From Sequoia sempervirens (Eukaryota; Streptophyta; Pinopsida; Cupressales; Cupressaceae), in NCBI GenBank assembly GCA_007258455.2, contig VDFB02321278.1, positions 246,463 to 310,462 on the forward strand: a stretch of 64,000 nt of DNA, written 5' to 3'. Below the pieces are notes generated by a model. The model did not search any database. It was given only the letters and a program-made list of their open reading frames with translations, and was not told where the DNA came from. Numbering within the stretch: the stretch's first letter is position 1; the number at the start of each line of letters is the position of its first letter. Below are positions 33,606 through 43,450 of this stretch, piece by piece. The position numbers were made by a program, and so were the translations under genes.

Positions 33606-35065
33606 TAGTGTAGAAAATTGTACTCCTTTCTAAGTGATAGTAGAATTTTACACTTAATTTGGACCTATTTTAGTGACCTAAATTTTATGCATTTTATCCT
33701 TCATGAATATGCCCCTAAACCCCTTTATTATGCATCCCAAGGCCTATTTTAAACATTTTACGACATTACAACATGCATTGAATAAATGCATTTAATTAAT
33801 TTAATGCCTCAAAATTCATTAATCTTGGATTTTTAGGCCAAGACCAATTTTCCCTTGGGTGAATGGGTCCCATTTTAAGAAAAAAATTCAAATGTTAAAC
33901 ATGTTTTTGGTGGCATTTTAAAGTCCTAGATTCAAGTTTTAAATATCAGCTTTCGGGATTTAATAATCGAGAAATTAGAAAGGAAGCCTATAAAGCCTAG
34001 TCTTTCACCATTTTACACTAGGTTGAGAAATATATTAAGGAGATATTCAAAAGATTAGCATTCAAGGTCAAGAAGAACATTCAAGCAAGAAAAGTTGAAG
34101 TCTTGGAGTAGTATTATCAATTATTTTTGCAAGTCTTCGAGCTCATTTTGTGAAGACAAGATCAAGCATTGTTCATGATTGAAGATTGATGCCTATGGTG
34201 GGCCATGATAGATTATAGGTTTTAGGACATGCAACTAGCCATTTCCCTAGTTCTAATGACTTGTTTCCTAGTGATCCCATCTTCTATCTCCATTCTACTA
34301 GCCACCTAAAGTAAGGTATAATCAAATTTTTGAACTATTAGGGGATTTGACTTCTCCCTAACCATGTCTTGTGTTCACTATTCATGTTCATTTAGGGATC
34401 TTATTCTAACACACTTGAATAAGGTTTCTTTGCATTTTATCTCGTAATAATCTTAGACACACTTAAGATTAGGGAGGTTTCAGATCTATATTTTTCATCA
34501 AGGTTTAATTATCAAACTCGGGGTTTGATTGAGGCAAACCCCCATACAAACAAACCAATTTTTTTTAGTTTTTTGTTATAGATCTAGATCCAAAAGTGAG
34601 GATTGAAAGGTATAGGCAGGAAGAGAAGATTAGAGACTACAGATCCAAAATTTGAATTTTTAGAAAGGCCTAGCAAGACCCATTCGCCCTAGGGTGAATG
34701 AGTCTTAGGAGGACACTCAGTAGGAGCTTTTTGTGATAGGTGCATAAAATCATAACTTTCTTAGATCTACCAGAAGTTTGTGGATTTTTCTAGATTAAGG
34801 TTTTAAATTGATGTTTCAAGTGTTATATTGCATAATTAGGTTTATTTACTATTTTTAGTTTTTCTCCCAAAAGTGTAGTTTAGGCTGATTTACCCCGTCC
34901 TTAGTCCTAAGGAAAGCAACAAGATCTCCATTAAGATTGACTCACCTAAGGGTTGAAAGTGAATCTTTCCCCAAGGGATCTCTTTTTCTTAATGAAATAA
35001 AGAAGATAGGTGTGTTACCCCCATTTCACATTCCATTTTAGTGACACCTATTTCCCCCCATTTCA
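33606..35065 (+). repeat. Gypsy 2 3' LTR
   Basis: Starts TTAGTGTAGAAAATTG after the polypurine tract and ends CCCCCATTTCA. It shares organisation and words with gypsy 1's LTR (TAGTGTAG start, 'tttctcccaaaagtgtagttta', TTTCA end) and carries a palindrome at 34677-34704 and a half site at 33852-33870. Overall it is divergent, so gypsy 1 and gypsy 2 are related families and not recent copies of each other. The start is uncertain by a few bases. Confidence 0.75.
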
Positions 35066-36218
35066 ATAGGTTATTGGAGAACTTTCTTGATGTTTGAGAT
35101 GCCCTGATTTTCCCACTAAATTTCTTGGAAAAATTTCCTATTGCCTTGGATGCCCTAATTTTTCCAACTATATCCATGCCTAGTAGAACTTTCTTATGCT
35201 TCAAGATATATCTTTTTACCCTTGAATTTCCACCAGATGCCCCTGATTACTTGATTTCACTATATGACTTGAAATGGTGGAACTTTCCTAAGCTTCGAGA
35301 AATATCTAAAACCCCCCTGAACTTTTTCCAACATCTTGAAGGTCCCAAATTTTTTTCTATAATTTCAAAAGGAAAAAAAAATTATACAATGATGGTTTTA
35401 ACAACCAACAAAGTGCTTTCCTAGGTTCTCTAAATGGATGAAATGTCATCCTCCATATCAAATTTTGGGGTGGATGACTTTTCTTCATTTTATGTGCTTT
35501 AAATAGTGATATCAAGCTCTTTTGGAGAGAGTTGTTGAATTAGAGAAAGTTATATAGAGTACAGAAAAGCTGGAGAAGCTATTTTCTTAGAATGAATGTA
35601 TGTTGAAGGCATGCATTCTAGGGCGTGTAGGAAGGCATGTTGAACTATAATGATTTCTAATATCCTTACTCCTATTGCAATGTTCCAGTAACTATAAGTG
35701 AATAAAGGAAAATTTAGTATTGTTGAACATTGTAAGTCCTATTTTGCTACTTGGTTTGGTAGCTTGTTAAAGCCCTTGAACTCTGACTTGCATTAGACCT
35801 ACATAATTAGGCCTAGTTGCTAGGACCTATTTCATTTCACATTTCTCCTAAGTTACACTTAAGTGGCGTTTTAGAGTAATTATTTAATTACACTTTATTA
35901 CTTAAGTTTTTCTTTCATGGGATATCGCTTTTTTCCTTATCTTCTCAGATTTGGAAACATTGATAAAGTAAACCCTTTCTTTTTGGATTTTTTTGTCTCT
36001 TCCTTATCTTTTTTGGATTTAGAAACTAGAGGCTATATAATGTAACCCTTTTCTATCTTTAAATTAATCTATTTTGATATTAATATATCTTATTTTCTCA
36101 ATATTAATCTTAGTTGGTTATTACATTCTACATGATTTGTAGATTGCAAATAGCTTTTTATAATATTATGTAGTCACCTAGATTTGGGTTTGTATTTGGA
36201 TTTTTATTAAATACTACA
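35066..36218 (+). repeat. Copia B LTR 1, 5' end cut by gypsy 2
   Basis: Matches LTR 2 (38998-40004). About 70 bases of its start are missing because gypsy 2 inserted here. It ends ATACTACA and is followed by a primer site. The small open frame at 35125-35421 is not conserved in LTR 2. Confidence 0.82.
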
Positions 36219-36232
36219 TGGTATTAGATCCC
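36219..36232 (+). promoter_or_regulatory. Copia B primer binding site 1
   Basis: TGGTATTAGATCCC, one or two changes from the tRNA-iMet-complementary TGGTATCAGAGC, directly after the LTR end. Confidence 0.75.
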
Positions 36233-37064
36233 TTTTGGTGCCTAATTTGATTTAATCTTTTGAGAAATAAAGGGATTTAATCAAATATTTTTTAAGAGAG
36301 TTCATAATATATAAGATTATTAGGGGTTTCTCTTTTTGATTTTATTACAATAAAAATTTGAAGATTGATGGATCAAACTTGAGCTTGCTAAAGCATTCAA
36401 AAGGATAAAAAAATCAAGATTGACTTTTGTTTCATTGAAAGTGGAAATGAGGAAGGTATGTTTCTTAAAAGGGTTTTAAGACTAAATTTGAAAAATTGTT
36501 ATCAAACATAGTATTTTTAAGTCAAACAGACTTTTTCATTGCATTTAGAAGGCCCCAAATCCCCTAGATCATGATATATAATTAGTTATTTTTGGTACAA
36601 CGAATTTATTATTATTGGTCTATAAGCCATACAACACTATACCATACGAATTTGCAACAAAATAAATTAAAAAAATAAAACTTTGGCTTGCTGGCACTAT
36701 AGTGACAATGCTTAGCCATGCTATCACTATGCAACCTGTTGATCACCAATGCATGCTCCAAATCACTAGTTTTTATCATAGTAGTTTTCTAAACTTTTTT
36801 GGTGCTTTTAAATTATTAGTCGATAGAACTTAGTGGGAAAAGTAGTTTCATAAAACATTAATGGTAGTTTTTGCATATAGGAATATTATGGATGCATTTC
36901 AAAATAGTTATCTAATGATATTAACATGATCTCATCAAGAACACCTATCAGATGGAGTCTTGGCCAAGGCCTTGTGCAAGTAGTTACATAAAAAAGGTAG
37001 AAAGACATATAGAAAGCCCTTTGTATCTTGAAGTGGGCGATTTCCAAGTGAATTTGGTTTCTAG

Positions 37065-37660
37065 TTAAAGTGCCCCAATTAATGAACTACTGGCCATGAA
37101 TTATCACAACAATAAATAAGTACATCCACTCTTCAAAATCATGTGCATAGTCATTACCCTTTAGTCTATGAAGGAAAAGTATAATGTTTAGAATTTCATT
37201 TGTGAAATGAGATCGATACAATCTCTTGGCCAATTGGTACTTGCCTTTCTTAAGTGTTGCTAACCATTGGTAGACAATTGTATTCTTACATTGGTTCTTC
37301 TCAGTGAAATGATAGTAAGCTACTGTATAATCAATGGTGGAAAATTCATCCCTTTGAGGTAATTAGAGGCAAGAATTGAAAGTATCACTAGTCAATATGA
37401 CCACCAAATTATTATCATTGGTTCTTAGTTCATAATTTTGTGAATTATAATGGTTCACACATTCTAGAACTAGGTCTACATATTGTATTGCCACAAGAAA
37501 TGTAGCTGCTTGTAGCAACCTACTCTCGATCAACCTCTTTTTAATAGGAGATATATTTTCTCTTATAATTCTCTCATAGAAATCTTGCAAATTCACATGG
37601 CCCAACTTTGTGTTGCCAATTTTTGAGATGGTGTTGGATAAACCCAACAAATGTTCGTAC
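37065..37660 (-). pseudogene. Unrecognised antisense gene remnant in copia B
   Basis: A minus-strand open frame at 37650-37363 starts MLGLSNTISKIGNTKLGHVN and contains VDLVLECVNHYNSQN. After a stop the text continues to about 37080 with AKRLYRSHFTNEIL, LHRLKGNDYAHDFEEWMYLF and a final WG. This is protein-like sequence with conserved-looking Trp, His and Arg, reminiscent of repetitive hypothetical proteins in large plant genomes, but I cannot name it. Its antisense position in an element without its own genes resembles the PMD arrangement in gypsy 2. Confidence 0.4.
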
Positions 37661-38569
37661 CCTAGATACTTGAGTTTTATTTTTTCACAAGAGTAGTAAA
37701 ATTTTGAGAAGTGATTAGGGTTAAGTCAAGAATTCAAATTGATTTCCAAATTTATGTATCTCACCTATGTCCCTTGTATCACCTCAAATAAACCTCCAAT
37801 AAGTGCCATGAATTATAAAATGAATCTAATAAATACCTTCAATCTATTTGTGGCAATTGTTGTGATAAAAAATGTTGGTGTGAGATTTGTAACCTTTTCT
37901 CCCCCATTCTTTAATAATTCTCTATCAGTTGCATGATGAAATGATTATTAATAATTATTTAAACACATTTATAACTAACATCCTTTACTTTGGGGAGGGA
38001 GCATTAATAGCACACCTTAAGTTTGGTGTGTTTGAGATTTCTCATTCACCATTCATTTTTGACACTTTCAAAATTTTGAAAAGGAATGACTTTAAAGTTA
38101 TGTCAAAAGAGTTGTAGGTTTTGAGAATCTTGTCAAGCTCCAACAAAGGTTTCAAAACCTCTACAACTTTCCAAAATTCTTTATTGAAACTGATTTTCAT
38201 CATGAACCTCGAATGAGAATTTTGAATTTCCCTTATAGAAATCTCTCATCTTTTCTCGAGGTTGTGGAAACCTTGTCGGATTTCAAAAAAGGTTTAAAAA
38301 CCTCTAAGAAGTTTTGAAATGCCTGTTTATTTCCTTCAACCTTTCCAAAGTTCTTAATTATATGCATCTGATGAGAGCTCAAGAGGAGACTAGAGTATCC
38401 AAATTATGTTAAATCTAGACTTGGTTACGAAAATCTCATCAAGTTTTGACAAGGTTTTGGGAACCTCTTCAGAAGCCAATAAGGTTGGTGAAACCTAAGT
38501 TAATATCAACACATCAAAGATAAAATGAACTTTAAAAAGACAACATTAGGTTAACGCACAATTAGAATA

Positions 38570-38652
38570 ACCTCGTCGGAACCCGACAAGGTTCTGAGAA
38601 CCTCGTTAGAACCCGACAAGGTTCTGAGAATCTAGGCAGAACCTGACAACTA
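38570..38652 (+). repeat. 30-bp tandem repeat, about 2.7 copies
   Basis: Unit approximately 'cctcgtcggaacccgacaag' followed by 'gttctgagaa'. Copies start near 38571 and 38601; a decayed third starts near 38631 ('tctaggcagaacctgacaac'). Related GACAAGGTT/AAACCTC words lie through 38120-38490, so the array may be longer but degenerate. Confidence 0.8.
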
Positions 38653-38926
38653 ATGATAATTTTTTTTTCAAAATTTAACAAGGCATAAAAAGAGTTGATG
38701 AAAACTAAGGTAACACAAGTCATGAAACATTTTTATTACCCTACATGTCTAATATAGGAGCATCCGAGTCCATGAGCAATCCTATGTGAACCAAAAAATA
38801 TTTCTTTTTTATGTTGTTATTTGGCTCTTCCTTTCTTTTTTTGTAGGAGTTGGTGATCAAATGCTAGAGAATTCTAGTTGGTTCATGGCCAAGTAACAAC
38901 TTCACCTTGAAGAAGGGCCAAATGGG

Positions 38927-40004
38927 TGTCTACATTTCAAAATTGGTGAATATTTGAGAAAAATTAAGTTGCAGAGTTGTGGAACTTTTTCCTAATACAG
39001 GTTATTACAGAACTTTCCCGATGTTTGAGATTCTCTGATTTTCTAACTAAATTTCTTGATGTCTTGGATGCTAGGCAATTTTTCCCACTAAATACATGCC
39101 TGGTGGAACTTTCTTATGCTTCAAGATATATCTTGTTTACCCTTGAATTTCCACCAATGTCCCTAACTACTTGATTTCTCCGCATGAATTGAAATGGTGG
39201 AGCTTTCCTAAGCTTTAGGAAATATCTAGAACCTCCTTGAACTTTTTCCAACATTTGGAAGGTCCCAAATTTTCTGCTATAATTTCAAAAGGCAGAAAAA
39301 TGACAAAAAAATGGTTTTAATGACAAACAAAGTGATTTCCTAGGTGCTCTAAATGGATGGAATGTCATCCTTCATATCAAATTGTGGGGTGGATGAATTT
39401 TATCCATTTTATGTGCTTTAAATAGTGATATCAATCTCTTTTGGAGAGAGTTGTTGAATTAGAGAAAGTTTTTGTAGAGTATAAAAAGACTGAAGAAGCT
39501 ATTTGGTTAGAATGAATGTATGTTAAAGGCATGTAGGAAGGCATGCTGAACTATAATAAATTCTAATATCCTTACTCCTATTGTAATGTTCTAGTAACTG
39601 CAAGTGAATAAAGGAAAATTTAGTATTGTTGAATGGTGTAATTTCTTTTTTTGCTACTTGGTTTGGTAGCTTGTTAAAGCCCTTGAACTCTAACTTGCAT
39701 TAGGTACATAATTAGGCCTAGTTGCTAGGACCTATTTCATTTCACATTTCTCCTAAGTTACACTTAAGTGGCATGTTAGAGTAATTATTTAATTATACTT
39801 TATTACTTAAGTTTTTCTTTCATGGGACATCACTTTTTCCTTATCTTCTTAGAATTAATCTATTTTGATATTAATCTATCTTATTTTCTCAATATTAATC
39901 TTAGTTGGTGATTGTATTCTACATGATTTGTAGATTGCAATTAGCTTTTTATAATATTAAATTATGTAGTCACCTAGATATTTGGATTTTTATTAAATAC
40001 TACA
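38927..40004 (+). repeat. Copia B LTR 2
   Basis: Starts TGTCTACATTTC and ends AATACTACA. From 38998 it matches 35066-36218 with scattered indels. It is followed by a second primer site and leader, so this copy also behaves as a 5' LTR. Confidence 0.8.
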
Positions 40005-40771
40005 TGATATTAGAGCCCTTTTGGTGTCTAATTTTATTTAATATTTTGAGAAATAAAGGGATTTAATCAAACATTTTAAGAGAGTTAATACTATAATATT
40101 ATTAGGGGGTTCTCTTTTTTATTTTTATTATAATAAAATTTTGAAGATTGATAGATCAAACTTGAGCTCACCAAAGCATTCAGCAGGATCAAAAAAGTCA
40201 AGATTGAATTTTGTTTCATTTAAATTGGAAATCAAGAAGCTATGTTGCTTAAAAGGGTTTGAAGACTAAATTTGGAAAATTGTTTTCAAGTTCATAGTAA
40301 TTTTAAGTCAAATAGACCTTGTCATTGTATTCAAAAGGCTATGTCATGATATATAATTAGTTATTTTTGGTGAAATAATTTATTATTATTATTGGTCTAT
40401 AATCCATACAATGACTGTCCCATACAAATTTGCAATAAAAGAAATTAATTTTTTTTTTTTTTGGCTTGCTGGCACTATAGTGACAATGCTTAGCCATGCT
40501 ATCACTATGCAACCTATTGATCACCAATGCTAGAACTAGCCCTCAACCATCATTGCCTCCAATGAAAACACCACTGCCATCTACATGCTCCAAATCACTA
40601 GTTTTTTTGAGAAGGTACTTTTCTAAACTTTTTTGGTGCTTTAAGATTATTAGTTGATATATCTTAGTGGATAAAGTAGTTTCATAACAAATTAATGGTA
40701 GTTTTGGTATATAGGAGTATTATGGAGGCATTTCAAAATAGTTTTCTAATGATATTAACATGATCTCATCA
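40005..40771 (+). mobile_element. Second copia B primer site and leader copy
   Basis: Begins TGATATTAGAGCCC (primer site) and matches 36219-36937 until the shared words 'taacatgatctcatca', where both diverge. A leader after a 3' LTR is not expected in a simple element. It indicates an LTR-leader-LTR-leader tandem or a second truncated copy. Confidence 0.75.
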
Positions 40772-41990
40772 TTTCTATCCTCACTCTTGATCTCTCTCCA
40801 ATGTAATTTAAATTTTTGGTGTTGAACTTTAGAGGCTCCATCTTAATTCATTTTTGCTCCATTTTTTGGAATCTTTTTTATATCTAGGCTATTTTTTTAT
40901 GTAGATGTTTTTTGAAATTATAAATTATTAGAGGTGATGTTGATCAATTCTTATTTTGAGAACCTTTAGGGCTCTATTTAGACTCACATGGTATTATTTT
41001 TGGATGTAGTTTTTTTAAAATGCATGATTTTTTGTGTATATTTTATGGGTGATGTCTAATTTATCTCATTCTATATTAAAAATTATATTTTAGCTCCATG
41101 GCATTTGTAATATAATAAGATTGAGTCCATTTCACTATTTTGAAAATTAGCAACTATAATCACATTCAATTATAAAGTTCTATCATAATATGTATATTAA
41201 AAATTAAAAATTAATTACAACCACAAAATTGAAACCTTTTAGTAATCACCGTATTGGATAAATAATCACCAAATCAAATTCACTAAAAATTTAATTTTCT
41301 TACATCCACATAAGAAAATATAGAAACTATAAATTTAACCACTGCAAATATATCAAGTGCAAATTCTAAAATTTTAAATAAATTTTAATTTTGATATTTT
41401 ATAAATTTGTTTGAAAAAAAATACCAACACTTATATATAAAAGTGTATATTTATATATAGATACTACAAACCCAAAAAATATACAGTTATATGTAATTGT
41501 GTGTACATAAATGTAATTATACATATACAATTATATATCATTTGTTGCATTTGGTGATCACTAAGGAGTTGATATATTAAGTTGTTATTGTGAAATTATG
41601 GTGTAACTAATTTACCATTTTTAATTTTCACTTGATACATTAATAGTTGTTTAATTTATAGTTTATAATTTTCATTTTTAATATTTTCTACAAATTCATG
41701 TAGACTTCGATATAAATATATTTGTATAATTGTAAATATTTATATATAATCTATATGAAATCATTCAACTCCTTAACAATTAATATTTTTCTCAACTATA
41801 TTTTTAATAAAATACTAAAATCTACACTTATTTATAGCTTTATAATTTTTGTTTGATATTTTTATAGCGCTTATTTATAGATTATAATTTGCACTTAGTA
41901 TATTTACAATGATTATATTTATAGTTTTTTTTTTCATACATAAGTGAGTTTTGTATTGATTTGAAACAAACTTACAATTTGTCTGCTATG
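40772..41990. repeat. AT-rich repeat tract, left of GC-richer island
   Basis: Very AT-rich with many 'tatatata' and 'ttgtaaat' words. A segment at about 41215-41430 ('accacaaaattgaaacctttt' etc.) recurs in the same orientation at 43995-44215. Parts near 41867-41940 look like inverted versions of 44098-44160. No genes seen. Confidence 0.6.
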
Positions 41991-42267
41991 CAGGTATGCT
42001 AGATTCACAAACTACAACACAAAACCTTCCACCATCACCCAAATCACACCAAAATGTGCTTGCCGCAGACCGAACCATCGCCAAGATTTGCAAGCATTCA
42101 GTCAAACCTACCACCAAAATTTACATTATAAGAGCCCAATAACACTACCCCGAATAACACAGGAAGAAAATGCACCCATACTGAACAAACACCCAATCTT
42201 CCAGGACAAACACAAACAACAAAAGAAACTAAGACATTCACCATTCACCTAAACCCTAGCAATACAC

Positions 42268-42991
42268 TTAGCCTGACTCCCTGGATATCAGAAACCCATT
42301 TGCATGGGCAAAGGCCCGAAATTCTGGCATCCAGTGACTAGCTTGAGAGGAGGGTAGTTTGAGTGCCCTTAACAGATAGTCCAACTCATTTTCAATGGTG
42401 AAGGCCCGGAAGTCTGGCACCCAACAACCAGCCTGAGAGGAGGGTAGTTTGAGTGTTCTTAAAAGATAGTCCACCCCGATCGTCGAGAGCTCTCTGTGCT
42501 CGACCAGAGCCATCCCTTTTAGATCAAGTAAAAAGGGGTAATATTTATTACCTCCCCAAGCACGTACAATAGATGCATGTTTCACTGATGAGGAATTCCC
42601 ATTCCAAGGGAGGCCGCGTATAACACTTGTTCCATGCCCACTAACAAATCCACATAAAAGAGCCTTCTTATCACCAGTCTCTCCTCCCGCTTAGCCATTT
42701 TTATGTCCAACAGAGATGCCAGAAACCTGGAGGCAATGTTGGAACCAACTCTGTAATTCTCCTCATCCTCCATATATCCCTTACCCAACACCATCTTAAT
42801 TGCCACCAAAATAAGGATGCCATATTTCTGAGCATGCATTTGAGGCGTTGGTCTGTAATTGGGTTACAAAACGCCATTTTCCTGCCGGTGCTTTGAAGCT
42901 TGATCGGTGTGGCAACCCCAATGCTCGTCAAGGTTTCAGAAGAAATCCTCACAATAAACTTCGACCTCTCCTCCATACCACGCTCAGACAC
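42268..42991 (-). pseudogene. Unrecognised broken gene with 30-codon internal duplication
   Basis: Read on the minus strand, three overlapping open stretches in different frames follow one another: 42991-42704 (starts MSERGMEERSKFIV, includes SETLTSIGVATPIKLQ), 42839-42585 (LVAIKMVLGKGYMEDEENY, IASRFLASLLDIKMAK) and 42585-42271 (AWGGNKYYPFLLDLKGMALV, then DYLLRTLKLPSSQAG with a second copy DYLLRALKLPSSQAS 30 residues later). Composition is ordinary protein, GC is higher than the surroundings, and two frameshifts separate the parts. I do not recognise the family; a host gene fragment or an old integrated viral sequence are both possible. Confidence 0.5.
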
Positions 42992-43450
42992 AAGCCTACT
43001 TTGGGATTACACAACCTTCAAATAAAATACCACCGCACCACACCAGAATATAACAAGTAGTTTGATAGAGGATCGTGCTAGCCAACCTATGATCAATGCA
43101 CAATCTCGATCCTTCCCAAAGTGTGTGATATCACTTTAGTGATTGTGGTAGGATGTGCCAACTAGCCACCCGCCATCTTTGTATCACTCCATGCCTCGCC
43201 GTAATGACAAGATGTGACCACCAGAGTAATGAGAAATGATGTCATTACCGTCATGCTCATCGAATCCGTGGAGAAGTGCCAGTCACCATAAAATATCCTT
43301 TTCTCCTGCCAGATCAGCACCATCACCAGTCCTGTACGGACCCCCACTTGCCAGGAAAGCACTCCCACCTTGATTCCCATCCTTCAACTTCACCATCCAC
43401 TAGTCCTCAATTGGACCTCACCACTTCCCAAACAGTGTCATATTCTAAAT
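42992..43450. other. GC-richer island, right part
   Basis: Continues the island of balanced composition but shows no coding text or repeat I can support. The change to AT-rich sequence comes near 43450. Confidence 0.4.

Larger units (their letters stand above)
11067..35065 (+). mobile_element. Gypsy 2: Tat-type Ty3/gypsy element with antisense PMD gene (5' LTR outside window)
   Basis: The order is leader (11067-11840), gag remnant, protease, reverse transcriptase start (13927-14248), interruption by the LARD-like element (14249-27251), reverse transcriptase/RNase H (27257-28743), integrase (about 29000-30162), an antisense PMD gene (about 31700-32690), then the 3' LTR (33606-35065). The second, archaeal-type RNase H domain after the usual one places it in the Tat group of plant gypsy elements. 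Stops and frameshifts occur throughout. The 5' end was replaced by copia A at 11066. The 3' LTR ends directly in the copia B LTR, so gypsy 2 inserted there; ATAGG (35066-35070) would be the target duplication. Confidence 0.85.
36233..38926 (+). mobile_element. Copia B internal region, no copia genes
   Basis: 2.7 kb between the two LTRs. The first 0.7 kb (to 36937) is repeated after LTR 2; the rest is unique. No gag, integrase or RT motif is present on the plus strand, so the element is non-autonomous. It contains an antisense protein-like region (37065-37660) and a 30-bp tandem repeat (38570-38650). The sequence before LTR 2, GAAGAAGGGCCAAATGGG, could serve as polypurine tract. Confidence 0.65.

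Noticed and set aside
38570..38652. Possible CRISPR-like array
   Set aside because: Units are directly adjacent without unique spacers, and the DNA is from a plant nucleus.
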